Source of the DNA: Marisediminitalea alba
Lineage (GTDB): Bacteria > Pseudomonadota > Gammaproteobacteria > Enterobacterales > Alteromonadaceae
DNA: 64,000 bases
Assembly: GCF_002993365.1 (NCBI RefSeq)
Contig: NZ_PVNP01000193.1
Location: forward strand, 62,001 to 126,000
Direction of reading: 5' to 3'
Under the pieces are notes generated by a model. It saw only the letters and a program-made list of their open reading frames with translations. It was not told where the DNA came from and did not search any database. Below, piece by piece: positions 43,278 to 52,113 of this stretch (positions are counted from its first letter, which is position 1; each line of letters begins with the position of its first letter). Both the position numbers and the translations under genes were made by a program.

Positions 43278-44767
43278 GCGCTGGTGTACCGCTCTATAAA
43301 TTCGTCATGGCCTAGCAGCTTGGCTACCGGCTGCATTTTGGCCTGTTGAATTTGCTGCATGGCGCTGAGCAGGGTTTGCTTATCCATGGCGTTTACGGCG
43401 GCGTGATAATCCCGGGGCGACAGACCTTGTCCCATCATCACCTGAACCCAGGAGGCATCACGGAAAATGTCGTTCTGTTCATTGAATATTGCGGCGGTTT
43501 CCTTAAATGCCTCAATCTTTTGCGCCAGCCTGTCCGGGATAGTCATTTCGCGCATGGCCCGCCAGAACTCGCTATCATCACGCTCATTGACATGATAATG
43601 CAAAATAATGAAGTCGCGGATGGTTTCAAACTCATCCTTTGACTCGGCGTTATACATATCAACCATGGCGGGTGAAATGCCCTGATTAGGAAACATTTTC
43701 ATCAGCCGGATAATGCCCGACTGGATCAGGTGAATGCTGGTGGATTCCAGCGGTTCAAGGAAGCCGCTGGATAAGCCGATGGCCACTACGTTTTTGCACC
43801 ATTGCTGGTCGGTGCGACCGGTATTAAAGCGGATAGTGCGAGGTTCGCCCAGTGCTTCAGTGTCGAGGTTACCGAGTAGGGTCTCGTTGGCCTGTTCATC
43901 TGTGGTAAATTGCGAGCTGTAAACAATGCCATTGCCGTTTCGGTGCGTCAGTGGAATTCGCCATTGCCAGCCACAGCTGTGCGCAATACTGCGTGTATAG
44001 GGCAGAGTTTTGTCAAAGCGCTCACTGGGCACGGCCTGCGCCGAGTCGGCGGGTAACCAATGACTCCAGTCTTCATAATTGACGCCCAGGGTTTTACGAA
44101 TCAATAAGCCGTTTAAGCCGGTGCAGTCGATAAACAAATCACCTTCGATTTGCCGTCCATCAGTTAGCTGCAAGCCGGTGATAAAACCGCTTTGGGGATG
44201 TTGCTGAACATGCTCAATGATACCCTCTGTGCGCTTTACGCCGCCTTGCTCTGCAAAGCGGCGCAGAAACTGCCCGTATAGTGCTGAGTCGAAGTGATAG
44301 GCGTAAGGCATATCATAAAGCGGATTCTGAGTATTAATTTTATTAAACTTACCCTGCTGGCAGGCAAGATAATTCAGGTCGAAATCCCAGAATGATTTAT
44401 CTAATCCGGCCTCTTTAGCTTTCAGCCAGTAGTGATGGAAACTACAAAAGCCCATGGTAGTGCCGGGTGCACCAAAAGTGTGGTAATAGCTTTCGCCAGG
44501 TTTACGCCAGTTTTCAAACTTAATGGCCAGTTTAATGGTGCCCTGGGTTTCCCTCAGAAAGGCCTTTTCGTCGATCCCTAAAAAACGATTAAAGGTTTGA
44601 ATCGGCGGGATCGTCGCTTCGCCAACGCCCACAATACCAATTTGCTCTGACTCGACAAGTTCGATTGTAACGCTGTTACCCAGTACTTTGTTGAGCAGCG
44701 CTGCGGTCATCCAGCCGGCGGTGCCGCCACCGGCAATGACTACTTTTTTAATTGCATCAGGCATCAA
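43274..44767 (-). CDS. Tryptophan-halogenase-family flavoprotein 1
   Basis: A 497-residue paralogue of the gene downstream. FAD motif GGGTAGWMTAA; GVGEATIPP; lysine in GTIKLAIKFENW at the catalytic position; WxWxIP as GWQWRIP; EPLESTSIHLIQ with the active-site glutamate. All residues expected for flavin-dependent halogenation are present. It follows a TonB-dependent receptor gene and a hairpin terminator (44844-44871), so it is probably expressed by partial read-through or its own promoter. RBS-like AGGATG lies upstream. Confidence 0.92.
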   Translation of the reverse strand: MMPDAIKKVVIAGGGTAGWMTAALLNKVLGNSVTIELVESEQIGIVGVGEATIPPIQTFNRFLGIDEKAFLRETQGTIKLAIKFENWRKPGESYYHTFGAPGTTMGFCSFHHYWLKAKEAGLDKSFWDFDLNYLACQQGKFNKINTQNPLYDMPYAYHFDSALYGQFLRRFAEQGGVKRTEGIIEHVQQHPQSGFITGLQLTDGRQIEGDLFIDCTGLNGLLIRKTLGVNYEDWSHWLPADSAQAVPSERFDKTLPYTRSIAHSCGWQWRIPLTHRNGNGIVYSSQFTTDEQANETLLGNLDTEALGEPRTIRFNTGRTDQQWCKNVVAIGLSSGFLEPLESTSIHLIQSGIIRLMKMFPNQGISPAMVDMYNAESKDEFETIRDFIILHYHVNERDDSEFWRAMREMTIPDRLAQKIEAFKETAAIFNEQNDIFRDASWVQVMMGQGLSPRDYHAAVNAMDKQTLLSAMQQIQQAKMQPVAKLLGHDEFIERYTSA

Positions 44768-44843
44768 TCATCCTCAGGCATGTTTTCATCGGTTTGCTTT
44801 TGACTCTAGTGAATTTAAAGGGAAAAGCAAACCGGCTGGAACA

Positions 44844-44871
44844 AAAAAGCCCCACAAATGCGGGGCTTTTT
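44844..44871 (-). terminator. Hairpin terminator/attenuator between receptor and halogenases
   Basis: AAAAAGCCCC pairs with GGGGCTTTTT around an 8-nt loop; both flanks are A/T tracts. It lies 13 bp after the TonB receptor stop and 77 bp before the first halogenase start. Confidence 0.82.
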
Positions 44872-44883
44872 AACAACTTAAGC

Positions 44884-47811
44884 TTAGTAGAACGAGTAGT
44901 TGAAGTTCAGCATGTAAGAAGGACCAAACTCACGACGCAGGGTCACGATGCCGTCGCCGCCGATGGTTTCTTCTTTTTCATCTGTCAGGTTAGTGCCCTG
45001 CAGTGAAATACGCAGGCCTTCCAGATACTCAATACCGCTGCCTTCGAAGTCGTAACTGATTTGCGCATCAACCTGAGTGATCTTGTCACGGGTTGCTGTT
45101 TCAATCTTGTTAGAACCGCCACGCTGGTAGGTGGCAAATTCAGAGCGGTCGGTAGCGGCCACACGAACTTCAAAACCATCCATTTCGTAATAAGCAGTCA
45201 GTGACAGAACCTGGTCAGACTGGCCCGGAATAGGTGAGCCATTTTCCAGTTCTGCATCGATAATGGTTGCAGAGCCGGCAAAACCAAAGCCTTCCAGCGC
45301 ACTGATAAAGTTACCCAGTGGAATATTGGCGGTCAGCTCGGTACCTTTTACTTCACCTTCCAGACCATCCTGGAAGTACTCAAAGTAACCAAAGTCCGGC
45401 GGCGTCGCTAAATCACCAGCATCGTAAGCCACGTTGGCCGGACCATACAGACCAGTGGTCTGGATAATACGGTCATGGAAGCCAGGGATAAAGTAGTTGG
45501 CGCCATTGTTGGTTGAATCGTTGGTAAAGTCGATTATCTCACGGGCGTCGTCTGTCCAGTTAACCAGGTCTTTGTAGAAGAATGTTAATGCTACGTAACC
45601 TTCGTCGTCGAAGTACTTCTCGAAAGACAAGTCGAAGTTATTAGCTTCCAGTGGACGTAACGTTGGGTTGCCTCGGAATTTGCTCCATGGTGAACCGTAT
45701 TCATCTACATCTGCCTGGCTGTTTGGAATGGTAATTAAGTCAACGTTCTGGTCGAACTTAACAAAACCTGATGCCTTCATCTGATCGATACGGGCACGGC
45801 TGATGGTTTTGTTGGCCGCGACACGAATGAACTGGTTGTCGTCAACTTCAATGCTTACGTTCAGGCTTGGCAGGAAATGGCTGTACTCATCGCCTTCACT
45901 TAAGATGCAGTCTGCATCCACCTGGCCGTCATCATTGTCATCACAGACGGCGAAGTTTGAGCCGACAATGCCTAAGTAACCTGTAGAAGACTGCGTCGTA
46001 TCCACATACTGCGCACCAAAGTTACCGATAACCGGGAAGCCATTGATTTCGGTTTCAAAATCAAACTTGGCGTAAATCGTAACGACTTCTTCATCGACAG
46101 TGTAGGTATCACCTAAACGATCCGGTTCAAGTAAACCTGCATCATTCAGCGTATATTCGCCGTCGTTGTAGGGAGCGAAACCGTCATAAGCGACTACCTG
46201 ACCAAGACCAGCCCAGCTCAGATCGGCCAGTCCGTTATACAGATACTCTGAAGGAATGGCTTCTGAATAAGGATAGGATGAAGCGGTCGCAAAGAAACCT
46301 TTATTGTCTTTCATCTTGTAGCGATCGCTGTAGTTAACTCCATACTTGATTTTGTTAACAATGCCCCACTCTACATAGCCTTCTGCTTCAACACGTACGG
46401 TAGTCAGTTCTTCTTCAAAGTCTGCGTAGTTTAAGAAACCATCCTGAGCATTTAAATAACTGAATGGAATGGGGTTGCCATCCTTGTCGGTAAATACTGT
46501 GTTTACGTCAGTGGCAAACTGATCGGCAATGTTCGCCATACCGCCACCCCATTGTTGGGGGCCGGTAAGTTGTAACAGAGCAGGATCAGAGAAGGCTTCA
46601 AGGCCCGTGCTGCCAGTGAAGAATACCCCGTCAGCGCTCATTTGGAACTGGCGGGTGCCGAAGGTATCGATGGCACCGTTACGGGCTAAACCGGCGTATG
46701 ATTCACCGCGCAGGTCGCGCTTTTCTGACTGGCTGTTTGCCGCGTCAACCATTATCGACCAGTTATCGTCAATGTTGTATTTAACATTCAGGCCAAGGGT
46801 TTGCAGTTCGCCGTCTTTTTGTGCCGGGTCAGTACGCAGAACCGGGTTTACGCTAGCCTGAGTACCAGAAACATTAATACCTGAGCCTGACAGTGATCCT
46901 TCTGCAGCATTGAAAGGTTCGATGAAACCACGAATAACGCCTGAATCTGAGTAATCGATACTCAGCGCATCCACGACGATGTCGAGGTTATCGGTAGGGC
47001 GCCATTGGAGGACGGCTGAAATAGTGTCACGGTCCAGCTCACGGCTGATGGCCTGTGTATCCAGACCTGACGGTGTAATTTGGCCATCGTCATTGGCACT
47101 GTATCCCCAAACACCGTATTTACGTTCGTTACGTGGTGATTCGGTAGTGGCAAGTGCTACAGCGATACCCACGGTATCGTCAGCAAATTTCTCAACAAAT
47201 GATAACGCCAGACGCTTACCGGTGTTGTCGAATTCCGGGTTATCGGAATCGTTGCCGCCCATTTCGTATACGCCGGTTAATGTCAGGGTTTCCTGAGCAG
47301 CAAGCGGACGCACAGTTTGCAGGTCAACGGTACCACCAATACCCTGAACCATCAGGTCGGCTTCAGTGGTTTTGTAAATGGTTGCACCGGTCATGATTTC
47401 AGAAGGGTACAGGTCGTATTCAACGCCGCGGTTGTCACCAATACCGATTAGTTCACGGCCATTTAAGGATGTACCGGTGAAATCTTCTTTAAAACCACGA
47501 ACAGAGATACCCGAAGTCCGGCCGCCAACGCGCTCACCGGCAAGGCCTGGCAGACGTGCCAGCGATTCTGCGATAGATGAATCCGGCAGTTTACCGATGT
47601 CTTCAGCAGAAATGGCTTCAACAATCGACGTGTTGTCCATCTTGATGGCCTGAGCACGCATCAGTGAGCCGCGAATACCTTTTACTGCAATTACTTCTAC
47701 ATCAGGCTCACTGGCGCCGTTATTTTCTTGTGATAACGCGTGGCCTGAATACATTGCTGAGGTCACAGCCAGTGACAACAACGCTGGTTTAAAAATGTGT
47801 TTAGTCTTCAT
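44884..47811 (-). CDS. TonB-dependent receptor
   Basis: A 975-residue outer-membrane transporter. The signal peptide (about 1-27, HALS-Q) is followed by a TonB-box-like VEVIAVKG, the plug domain (IGKLPDSSIAESLARLPGL, about 70-190) and a long beta-barrel ending in an aromatic residue (NFNYSFY). Its length and the opening KGIRGSLMRAQAIK are typical of the Caulobacter/Alteromonas type receptors for glycans or other large nutrients, rather than iron siderophores. Linkage to halogenase-family genes is characteristic of this class. Ligand unknown. Confidence 0.94.
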   Translation of the reverse strand: MKTKHIFKPALLSLAVTSAMYSGHALSQENNGASEPDVEVIAVKGIRGSLMRAQAIKMDNTSIVEAISAEDIGKLPDSSIAESLARLPGLAGERVGGRTSGISVRGFKEDFTGTSLNGRELIGIGDNRGVEYDLYPSEIMTGATIYKTTEADLMVQGIGGTVDLQTVRPLAAQETLTLTGVYEMGGNDSDNPEFDNTGKRLALSFVEKFADDTVGIAVALATTESPRNERKYGVWGYSANDDGQITPSGLDTQAISRELDRDTISAVLQWRPTDNLDIVVDALSIDYSDSGVIRGFIEPFNAAEGSLSGSGINVSGTQASVNPVLRTDPAQKDGELQTLGLNVKYNIDDNWSIMVDAANSQSEKRDLRGESYAGLARNGAIDTFGTRQFQMSADGVFFTGSTGLEAFSDPALLQLTGPQQWGGGMANIADQFATDVNTVFTDKDGNPIPFSYLNAQDGFLNYADFEEELTTVRVEAEGYVEWGIVNKIKYGVNYSDRYKMKDNKGFFATASSYPYSEAIPSEYLYNGLADLSWAGLGQVVAYDGFAPYNDGEYTLNDAGLLEPDRLGDTYTVDEEVVTIYAKFDFETEINGFPVIGNFGAQYVDTTQSSTGYLGIVGSNFAVCDDNDDGQVDADCILSEGDEYSHFLPSLNVSIEVDDNQFIRVAANKTISRARIDQMKASGFVKFDQNVDLITIPNSQADVDEYGSPWSKFRGNPTLRPLEANNFDLSFEKYFDDEGYVALTFFYKDLVNWTDDAREIIDFTNDSTNNGANYFIPGFHDRIIQTTGLYGPANVAYDAGDLATPPDFGYFEYFQDGLEGEVKGTELTANIPLGNFISALEGFGFAGSATIIDAELENGSPIPGQSDQVLSLTAYYEMDGFEVRVAATDRSEFATYQRGGSNKIETATRDKITQVDAQISYDFEGSGIEYLEGLRISLQGTNLTDEKEETIGGDGIVTLRREFGPSYMLNFNYSFY

Positions 47812-48301
47812 GTTTAGTGCCCTAACTAAAGTTTGAACGGTGCGAACTTGTTATATCGATGTTAACAATAGTTAATGTGTCGTCAGACGTCAAGCAATTT
47901 TCTTAATCAATTAAGTAAATTAATTTAACTTTATTTACTGAGGCTTAGTGGTATTTCGTGTAGGTGGTTTATCCGGTTAGATTTTTTCGATTAAGTATGA
48001 TTATTAAAAATAAGTAAATAGCGAATATTTTTTACATTTATGAATATGCATAAATAACACTGATGCCTAACTAATGGTACTTAGTAAATGTAGAACAAAA
48101 GTCACAAAAGTATAAATTTACGCGCCGAATTTTTTCTGGCCCCTGTAAACTGAAGTGACGGTGTTGCAAGGCGCTGCAAAATAGCCACAAACCAGCATTG
48201 AAAGCGTTGAATTAACTGGGCAATCCGAACGGGGTTTGGTAGCTTAATAATTTGTTGCAGGCGACAACCAGTCAGGCATCAACGGCCAGGGAGTTTGAAC
48301 A
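47812..48301. other. Intergenic gap upstream of the TonB receptor
   Basis: This 490-bp AT-rich gap holds the divergent promoters of the receptor (minus strand) and the propeller-like protein (plus strand). Visible structure: a palindrome TTAAC-AATA-GTTAA (47862-47875), about 50 bp upstream of the receptor start and a candidate repressor site, and TTGCA-N6-TGCAA (48164-48179). I see no coding sequence. Confidence 0.5.
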
Positions 48302-49585
48302 GTGAAATTATTTGGTGGGTTATTTTTCGTTATCGTTATCGTTATCGTTATCGCGATTGTTGTATTTGGTTGGCTAAGTAGTGGACCGGGCTTAGATACC
48401 TCGGTGGGTGAAAAGCCACAACCCCCCTTTAATGCTGAACTTGTTAAGCCCGTTAAGCGGCATTACGAGCCTGTGTCAGAGCGTCATTTTAAGAAACCAC
48501 AAGTCGAGCCTGTATTGTTGCCGGACGTAGGCCGTACCGATGTGTCCTGGGGTTCGGTGGGTAACGATCCTGCGGGTAATATTTATGTGGGTCTGGCGGA
48601 GTCTTACGGTGATCCCAGAAGTGCCCATCTGCTAAAGGTCAATGCTGCTGGTCAGCCAGCAGTGATGGGGGATGTGGTCAGTGAGCTCAGGCGCGAGGGA
48701 ATAGGTTCTGCGAGCCAGAGTCAGGGCAAAATTCACAGTCAGATTGTCGCTGCCAATGATGGCTATCTTTACTTTTCCAGTTTTGATGAAGCAGGTGAAA
48801 CCGATGTGCGATTACCTGATTATGGTGGTCATCTGTGGCGGGTAAATAACCAATCCGGACAATGGGAGCATCTCTTTGCTACCCCGGAAGCGTTAATTGC
48901 GGTTAACACCGATGGCCGCTATATTTATGCGCTGGGTTACTGGGGGCATGTGCTGTATCAGTACGACACGCAATCAGCAAAGGTCAATAAAATCGAAGTG
49001 GGTTCTGTACCTGGTCATGTGTCACGCCAGTTTTTGGTTGATGGTAAAGGCCATGTTTACGTACCCAAAGTATCGCAAAGTGGCATTAACGAAGAACCAT
49101 CGGCGATGCTTGTTGAATTTGATCAAAACCTCAATCCGGTGACTCAATATCCGTTACCCGACTATCAAAGCCAGGATATGACCCGTTACCGGGGCATTAT
49201 TGGTTACACCAATATGCGCAACGGCGATGTATATTTCACACTGGGACAGGGTTACCTGCTGCAGGTACAGGCTAATGAATCAGGTGCTGAAAAGCTGATA
49301 AATCACGGTTTGTTTAATCCGGCCGGTGAGGCAAATATTCCCAGTTTGTTTACGGTTGATGGTGAACAATTTGTAATGGGGGTCAGTCGTCGCTCTGGCA
49401 CGGATCCTGAGTGGTTAATTTACGAGAAAATATCCGGGGCAACGGTGAATTATGCGATGCCGGAACTGAAAGATTTTTTGTTTTTCGGCACAGAGGCCAA
49501 GGATACCGCGGGTAATTTTTATCTGGTAGGGCGGGATAAAAAGACCCGAAAACCTAAGGTGGTTAAATTAACATTTCCGCAATAA
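48302..49585 (+). CDS. Membrane-anchored propeller-like protein, function unknown
   Basis: A 427-residue protein with one N-terminal membrane helix (about 8-26), then a periplasmic domain with repeated short strands of the type GNIYVGLAE, GHLWRVN, GRYIYALGY, GHVYVPKV, GDVYFTLG and GNFYLVGRD, which look like blades of a beta-propeller. I cannot assign a family with confidence. The start is GTG, preceded by a GGGAG. The helix-coding DNA contains four CGTTAT copies encoding alternating Val-Ile. It is monocistronic and convergent with a 42-residue gene. Confidence 0.78.
   Translation: MKLFGGLFFVIVIVIVIAIVVFGWLSSGPGLDTSVGEKPQPPFNAELVKPVKRHYEPVSERHFKKPQVEPVLLPDVGRTDVSWGSVGNDPAGNIYVGLAESYGDPRSAHLLKVNAAGQPAVMGDVVSELRREGIGSASQSQGKIHSQIVAANDGYLYFSSFDEAGETDVRLPDYGGHLWRVNNQSGQWEHLFATPEALIAVNTDGRYIYALGYWGHVLYQYDTQSAKVNKIEVGSVPGHVSRQFLVDGKGHVYVPKVSQSGINEEPSAMLVEFDQNLNPVTQYPLPDYQSQDMTRYRGIIGYTNMRNGDVYFTLGQGYLLQVQANESGAEKLINHGLFNPAGEANIPSLFTVDGEQFVMGVSRRSGTDPEWLIYEKISGATVNYAMPELKDFLFFGTEAKDTAGNFYLVGRDKKTRKPKVVKLTFPQ
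48328..48351 (+). repeat. Hexanucleotide repeat (CGTTAT)4 within a coding region
   Basis: Four perfect CGTTAT copies encode Val-Ile dipeptides in the transmembrane helix. Unit loss or gain would change the helix by two residues without shifting frame. Confidence 0.85.
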
Positions 49586-49588
49586 AAG

Positions 49589-49607
49589 AGCGCCCGGGAA
49601 GGGCGCT
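49589..49607 (-). terminator. Terminator of the 42-residue gene
   Basis: On the minus strand AGCGCCC-TTCCC-GGGCGCT is followed by CTTTTATT, a 7-bp stem with a T-rich tail, 30 bp after the small gene's stop. Confidence 0.65.
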
Positions 49608-49636
49608 GCATCCAATGTCAGGTCACGGTTTTACTA

Positions 49637-49765
49637 CTAACGCTTGTTGACTGAGCCTTTGCAAAGCTGATCGCCATAATAATTATTGGCATAGTTACAG
49701 TTTGTTTCAGCCTCACGTTTTTCAGCCGCGATACGTTGTTTAATTTGATTGATAAGTTTACTCAT
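49637..49765 (-). CDS. Small protein of 42 residues
   Basis: A short frame with strong context. It starts ATG at 49765 with AGGAGA eight bases upstream, encodes MSKLINQIKQRIAAEKREAE as a charged amphipathic helix, then an Asn/Tyr-rich stretch with two cysteines (TNCNYANNYYGDQLCKG), and ends at 49637, followed by a hairpin terminator. I do not recognise it. The two cysteines 12 residues apart could form a disulfide or bind metal. The good ribosome site and matching terminator make a real gene likely. Confidence 0.65.
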   Translation of the reverse strand: MSKLINQIKQRIAAEKREAETNCNYANNYYGDQLCKGSVNKR

Positions 49766-49835
49766 GTGTCTGTCTCCTGATTGGTTACAGACACTATATG
49801 AGTAAAGTTAAGTCTAATATATCTATTAATAGTGA

Positions 49836-51428
49836 TTAATCTGATAGTTTTTCTGAATCATTTTTGTTGAAGTACATGTCTGTGTATTCGTGAGACGCTT
49901 TTTCCTTGTCTGTGAAAGGGTACAAGCTGAAACCGGTCACTTCCCGCCTGGTGTTCACATCGAAGTGAATAAACGCATCACTGGCGGCATTCTGGTTATC
50001 CCAGCGGATCACAAACGTGTGATCAGCAAACGCTTCCAGGCTGCCGGTTAAGGTAGTCATTTTTTCAGATTGGATCCGCAACTGGTTGTTTATCATGGTA
50101 ATGGTTAGTTGCCCAAACCACTGGTCAGAGAATTGCCCGGCATAGGCAAGCGGATCCAGAATCACTTCTCCTGTTCCTTCAGGCACAGAATAGTTATCCA
50201 GATAAATGGCTTCGCGCTCAGCCTGATAGTCTTTTAAAGTTTGGACCCAGTCGGTTTTTTCCTGTGGCGCAATGTAGGCCTTGAGAATATGCTGCATTAC
50301 GGCACTGCGGGCACCATAGTTTGAGCCGTTGTTAAGCAGTACGACGCCCAGCTCCGAATCAGGCACCAGGGCTACGTAGGCCTGATAGCCTGACAAAGTA
50401 CCCGTATGTGATACTACTTTATGACCATACACATTGGATAACCGCCAGCCAAGCCCGTAAGACTTGAGGCTGGTGTTGTCCCACTCTTCATCCGTGCTGG
50501 AAACCGACAGCACCCTATGGGCTTTTTGCATAAAGGCAATCTGACCAGGGGTAAGCAGAGTCTCGCCGTCAGCTGTCTGGCCATCATTCAACCACATGGC
50601 TACCCATTTGAGCATTTCCTCTGCGTTACACACAATGCCTCCTGCTGCGGCTGACACCAGCTCAGTGCCGTTAATGGCATTACGAGGGATAGCGTACAAA
50701 CCGCGCTCTTCGCTGTGACCGTAGCTCATGGCGGCATTTTGCAGGGCGGCGTCATTCAGATCGCCGGCAAAACATTGCATATCAAGCGGCGCAAAGATTT
50801 TTTCCTCTATCACCGAGGCGTAGGGTTTACCATAAAGCTGCGCAACAATTTCACCCGCGGTGATAAACATCAGGTTGCTGTATGCATATTCGCTGCGAAA
50901 GCTACTGACCGGCGTCAGGTAGCGCAGGTTATGAATAATCTCCTCTCGGCTGAAGCCACTGGGCTCCGGCCATAGCATGCTGTCGCCGGCACCGCTGGCA
51001 AGCCCTGAACGGTGGGTTAACAGGTCCAGTAAGGTGAACTCCCGGGTTACCCAGGGATCCTGCATTTGAAACTCTGGCAGGATGTCGATGACTTTGGTTT
51101 GCCAGCTTAGTGAGAACTCATCAATTGCCATAGCCAGCGCGGCAGCCGTGAAGGCTTTGGACGTTGAAGCTAGACGGAAGTAAGTACTTTGAGTCACCGG
51201 TAAATTACCGGCGAGGTTGCGCTGCCCTACACCTTTAAGATAGACGGTTTCGCCCTGATGAATGATTCCAACCCCCATACCCGGGGTGTAAAACTCCGTC
51301 AATGCCTGTTTTACTACCGCAGTGGTGTTCTGAGGCGGTGCCGTTGATTTATCAGGCGTAGCAGAGCAGGCGGTAGTGGTAAATAACACCAGGCCGGCGA
51401 GAAGTTGGGTAGCGCGAATGGCAGACAT
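49836..51428 (-). CDS. Class C beta-lactamase-like serine hydrolase lipoprotein
   Basis: A 530-residue serine hydrolase of the beta-lactamase/D-Ala-D-Ala peptidase superfamily, S12 type. The N-terminus is a lipoprotein signal (lipobox TTAC, Cys about residue 21). The nucleophile motif is STSKAF (SxxK), followed by YSN in EYAYSN (YxN). A late HTG motif occurs in SHTGTLSGY. A ~130-residue C-terminal extension (DUF3471-like) follows. Members are esterases, peptidases or aminohydrolases; antibiotic resistance should not be assumed. The start at 51428 has AGGGA upstream, whereas the longer reading begins with TTG. A perfect 14-bp inverted repeat lies directly upstream. Confidence 0.88.
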   Translation of the reverse strand: MSAIRATQLLAGLVLFTTTACSATPDKSTAPPQNTTAVVKQALTEFYTPGMGVGIIHQGETVYLKGVGQRNLAGNLPVTQSTYFRLASTSKAFTAAALAMAIDEFSLSWQTKVIDILPEFQMQDPWVTREFTLLDLLTHRSGLASGAGDSMLWPEPSGFSREEIIHNLRYLTPVSSFRSEYAYSNLMFITAGEIVAQLYGKPYASVIEEKIFAPLDMQCFAGDLNDAALQNAAMSYGHSEERGLYAIPRNAINGTELVSAAAGGIVCNAEEMLKWVAMWLNDGQTADGETLLTPGQIAFMQKAHRVLSVSSTDEEWDNTSLKSYGLGWRLSNVYGHKVVSHTGTLSGYQAYVALVPDSELGVVLLNNGSNYGARSAVMQHILKAYIAPQEKTDWVQTLKDYQAEREAIYLDNYSVPEGTGEVILDPLAYAGQFSDQWFGQLTITMINNQLRIQSEKMTTLTGSLEAFADHTFVIRWDNQNAASDAFIHFDVNTRREVTGFSLYPFTDKEKASHEYTDMYFNKNDSEKLSD

Positions 51429-51438
51429 ATTGATTCCC

Positions 51439-51477
51439 TGCAAATTGAATAATTTGGAATAATTTATTCAATTTGCA
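51439..51477. repeat. Perfect 14-bp inverted repeat
   Basis: TGCAAATTGAATAA (51439-51452) and TTATTCAATTTGCA (51464-51477) are exact reverse complements separated by 11 bp, in the gap between tdk and the serine hydrolase gene. No T-run follows on either strand, so it resembles an operator or an mRNA hairpin near the ribosome site more than a terminator. Confidence 0.8.
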
Positions 51478-51505
51478 GGCTCGCGCGGCGATTGTCAATG
51501 CTATC

Positions 51506-52105
51506 TTATTGTTCGCTTCTTTTGGCAGGGTCCCACACCAGCGCTTTAAAATGTTTACGGCACATGGATTCGTAGCGGTCATTACCACCGATTTCCACCT
51601 GTGCACCACTGGTGACTGCCACACCGTTTTCGTCGATACGCACCACAAAGTTGGCTTTGCGGCCGCAATGACACACGGTTTTGAGTTCGAAAAGCTTGTC
51701 GGCCCAGGCCAGCAGGTAGTGACTACCGGTGAAGGTTTCGCCTAAAAAGTCGGTGCGCAGGCCATAGGCGAGAACCGGAATATCCAGCTCATCCACCACC
51801 TCAATAAGTTGCGATACCTGGGCTTTGGTTAAGAACTGAGCCTCATCAATAAAAACACAATCCACATAGTGTTCGCTGTGTAGTTTAGCAATGACGCTGA
51901 GCAGGTCATCGTCTTCGCTGTACAGCCGGGCGTCGGCTTCCAGACCAATGCGGGAGGCCACTTTGCCGCTGCCGAAACGATTATCCAGCGCAAAGGTAAA
52001 AATAAGCGGGTTCATACCCCGTTCGCGATAGTTGTACGCCGATTGCAGCAATGAAGTTGATTTCCCGGCATTCATCGCCGAGTAGTAAAAATAGAGTTGC
52101 GCCAT
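51506..52105 (-). CDS. tdk: Thymidine kinase
   Basis: A 199-residue type II thymidine kinase that phosphorylates thymidine for salvage. The P-loop is [13 protein letters not shown], the Walker B-like region [12 protein letters not shown], and the lasso/zinc region has cysteines CHCGRKAN and a later MCRKH. Its start is 8 bp downstream of the GGDEF/EAL gene's stop, so both may share a transcript. Confidence 0.97.
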   Translation of the reverse strand: MAQLYFYYSAMNAGKSTSLLQSAYNYRERGMNPLIFTFALDNRFGSGKVASRIGLEADARLYSEDDDLLSVIAKLHSEHYVDCVFIDEAQFLTKAQVSQLIEVVDELDIPVLAYGLRTDFLGETFTGSHYLLAWADKLFELKTVCHCGRKANFVVRIDENGVAVTSGAQVEIGGNDRYESMCRKHFKALVWDPAKRSEQ

Positions 52106-52113
52106 AATTTGTT

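Noticed and set aside
48196-48215. TTGAAAGCGTTGAATT as a LacI-type operator
   Set aside because: Only the left half resembles a LacI/GalR half-site; the right half is not its complement, and it faces an unrelated gene.
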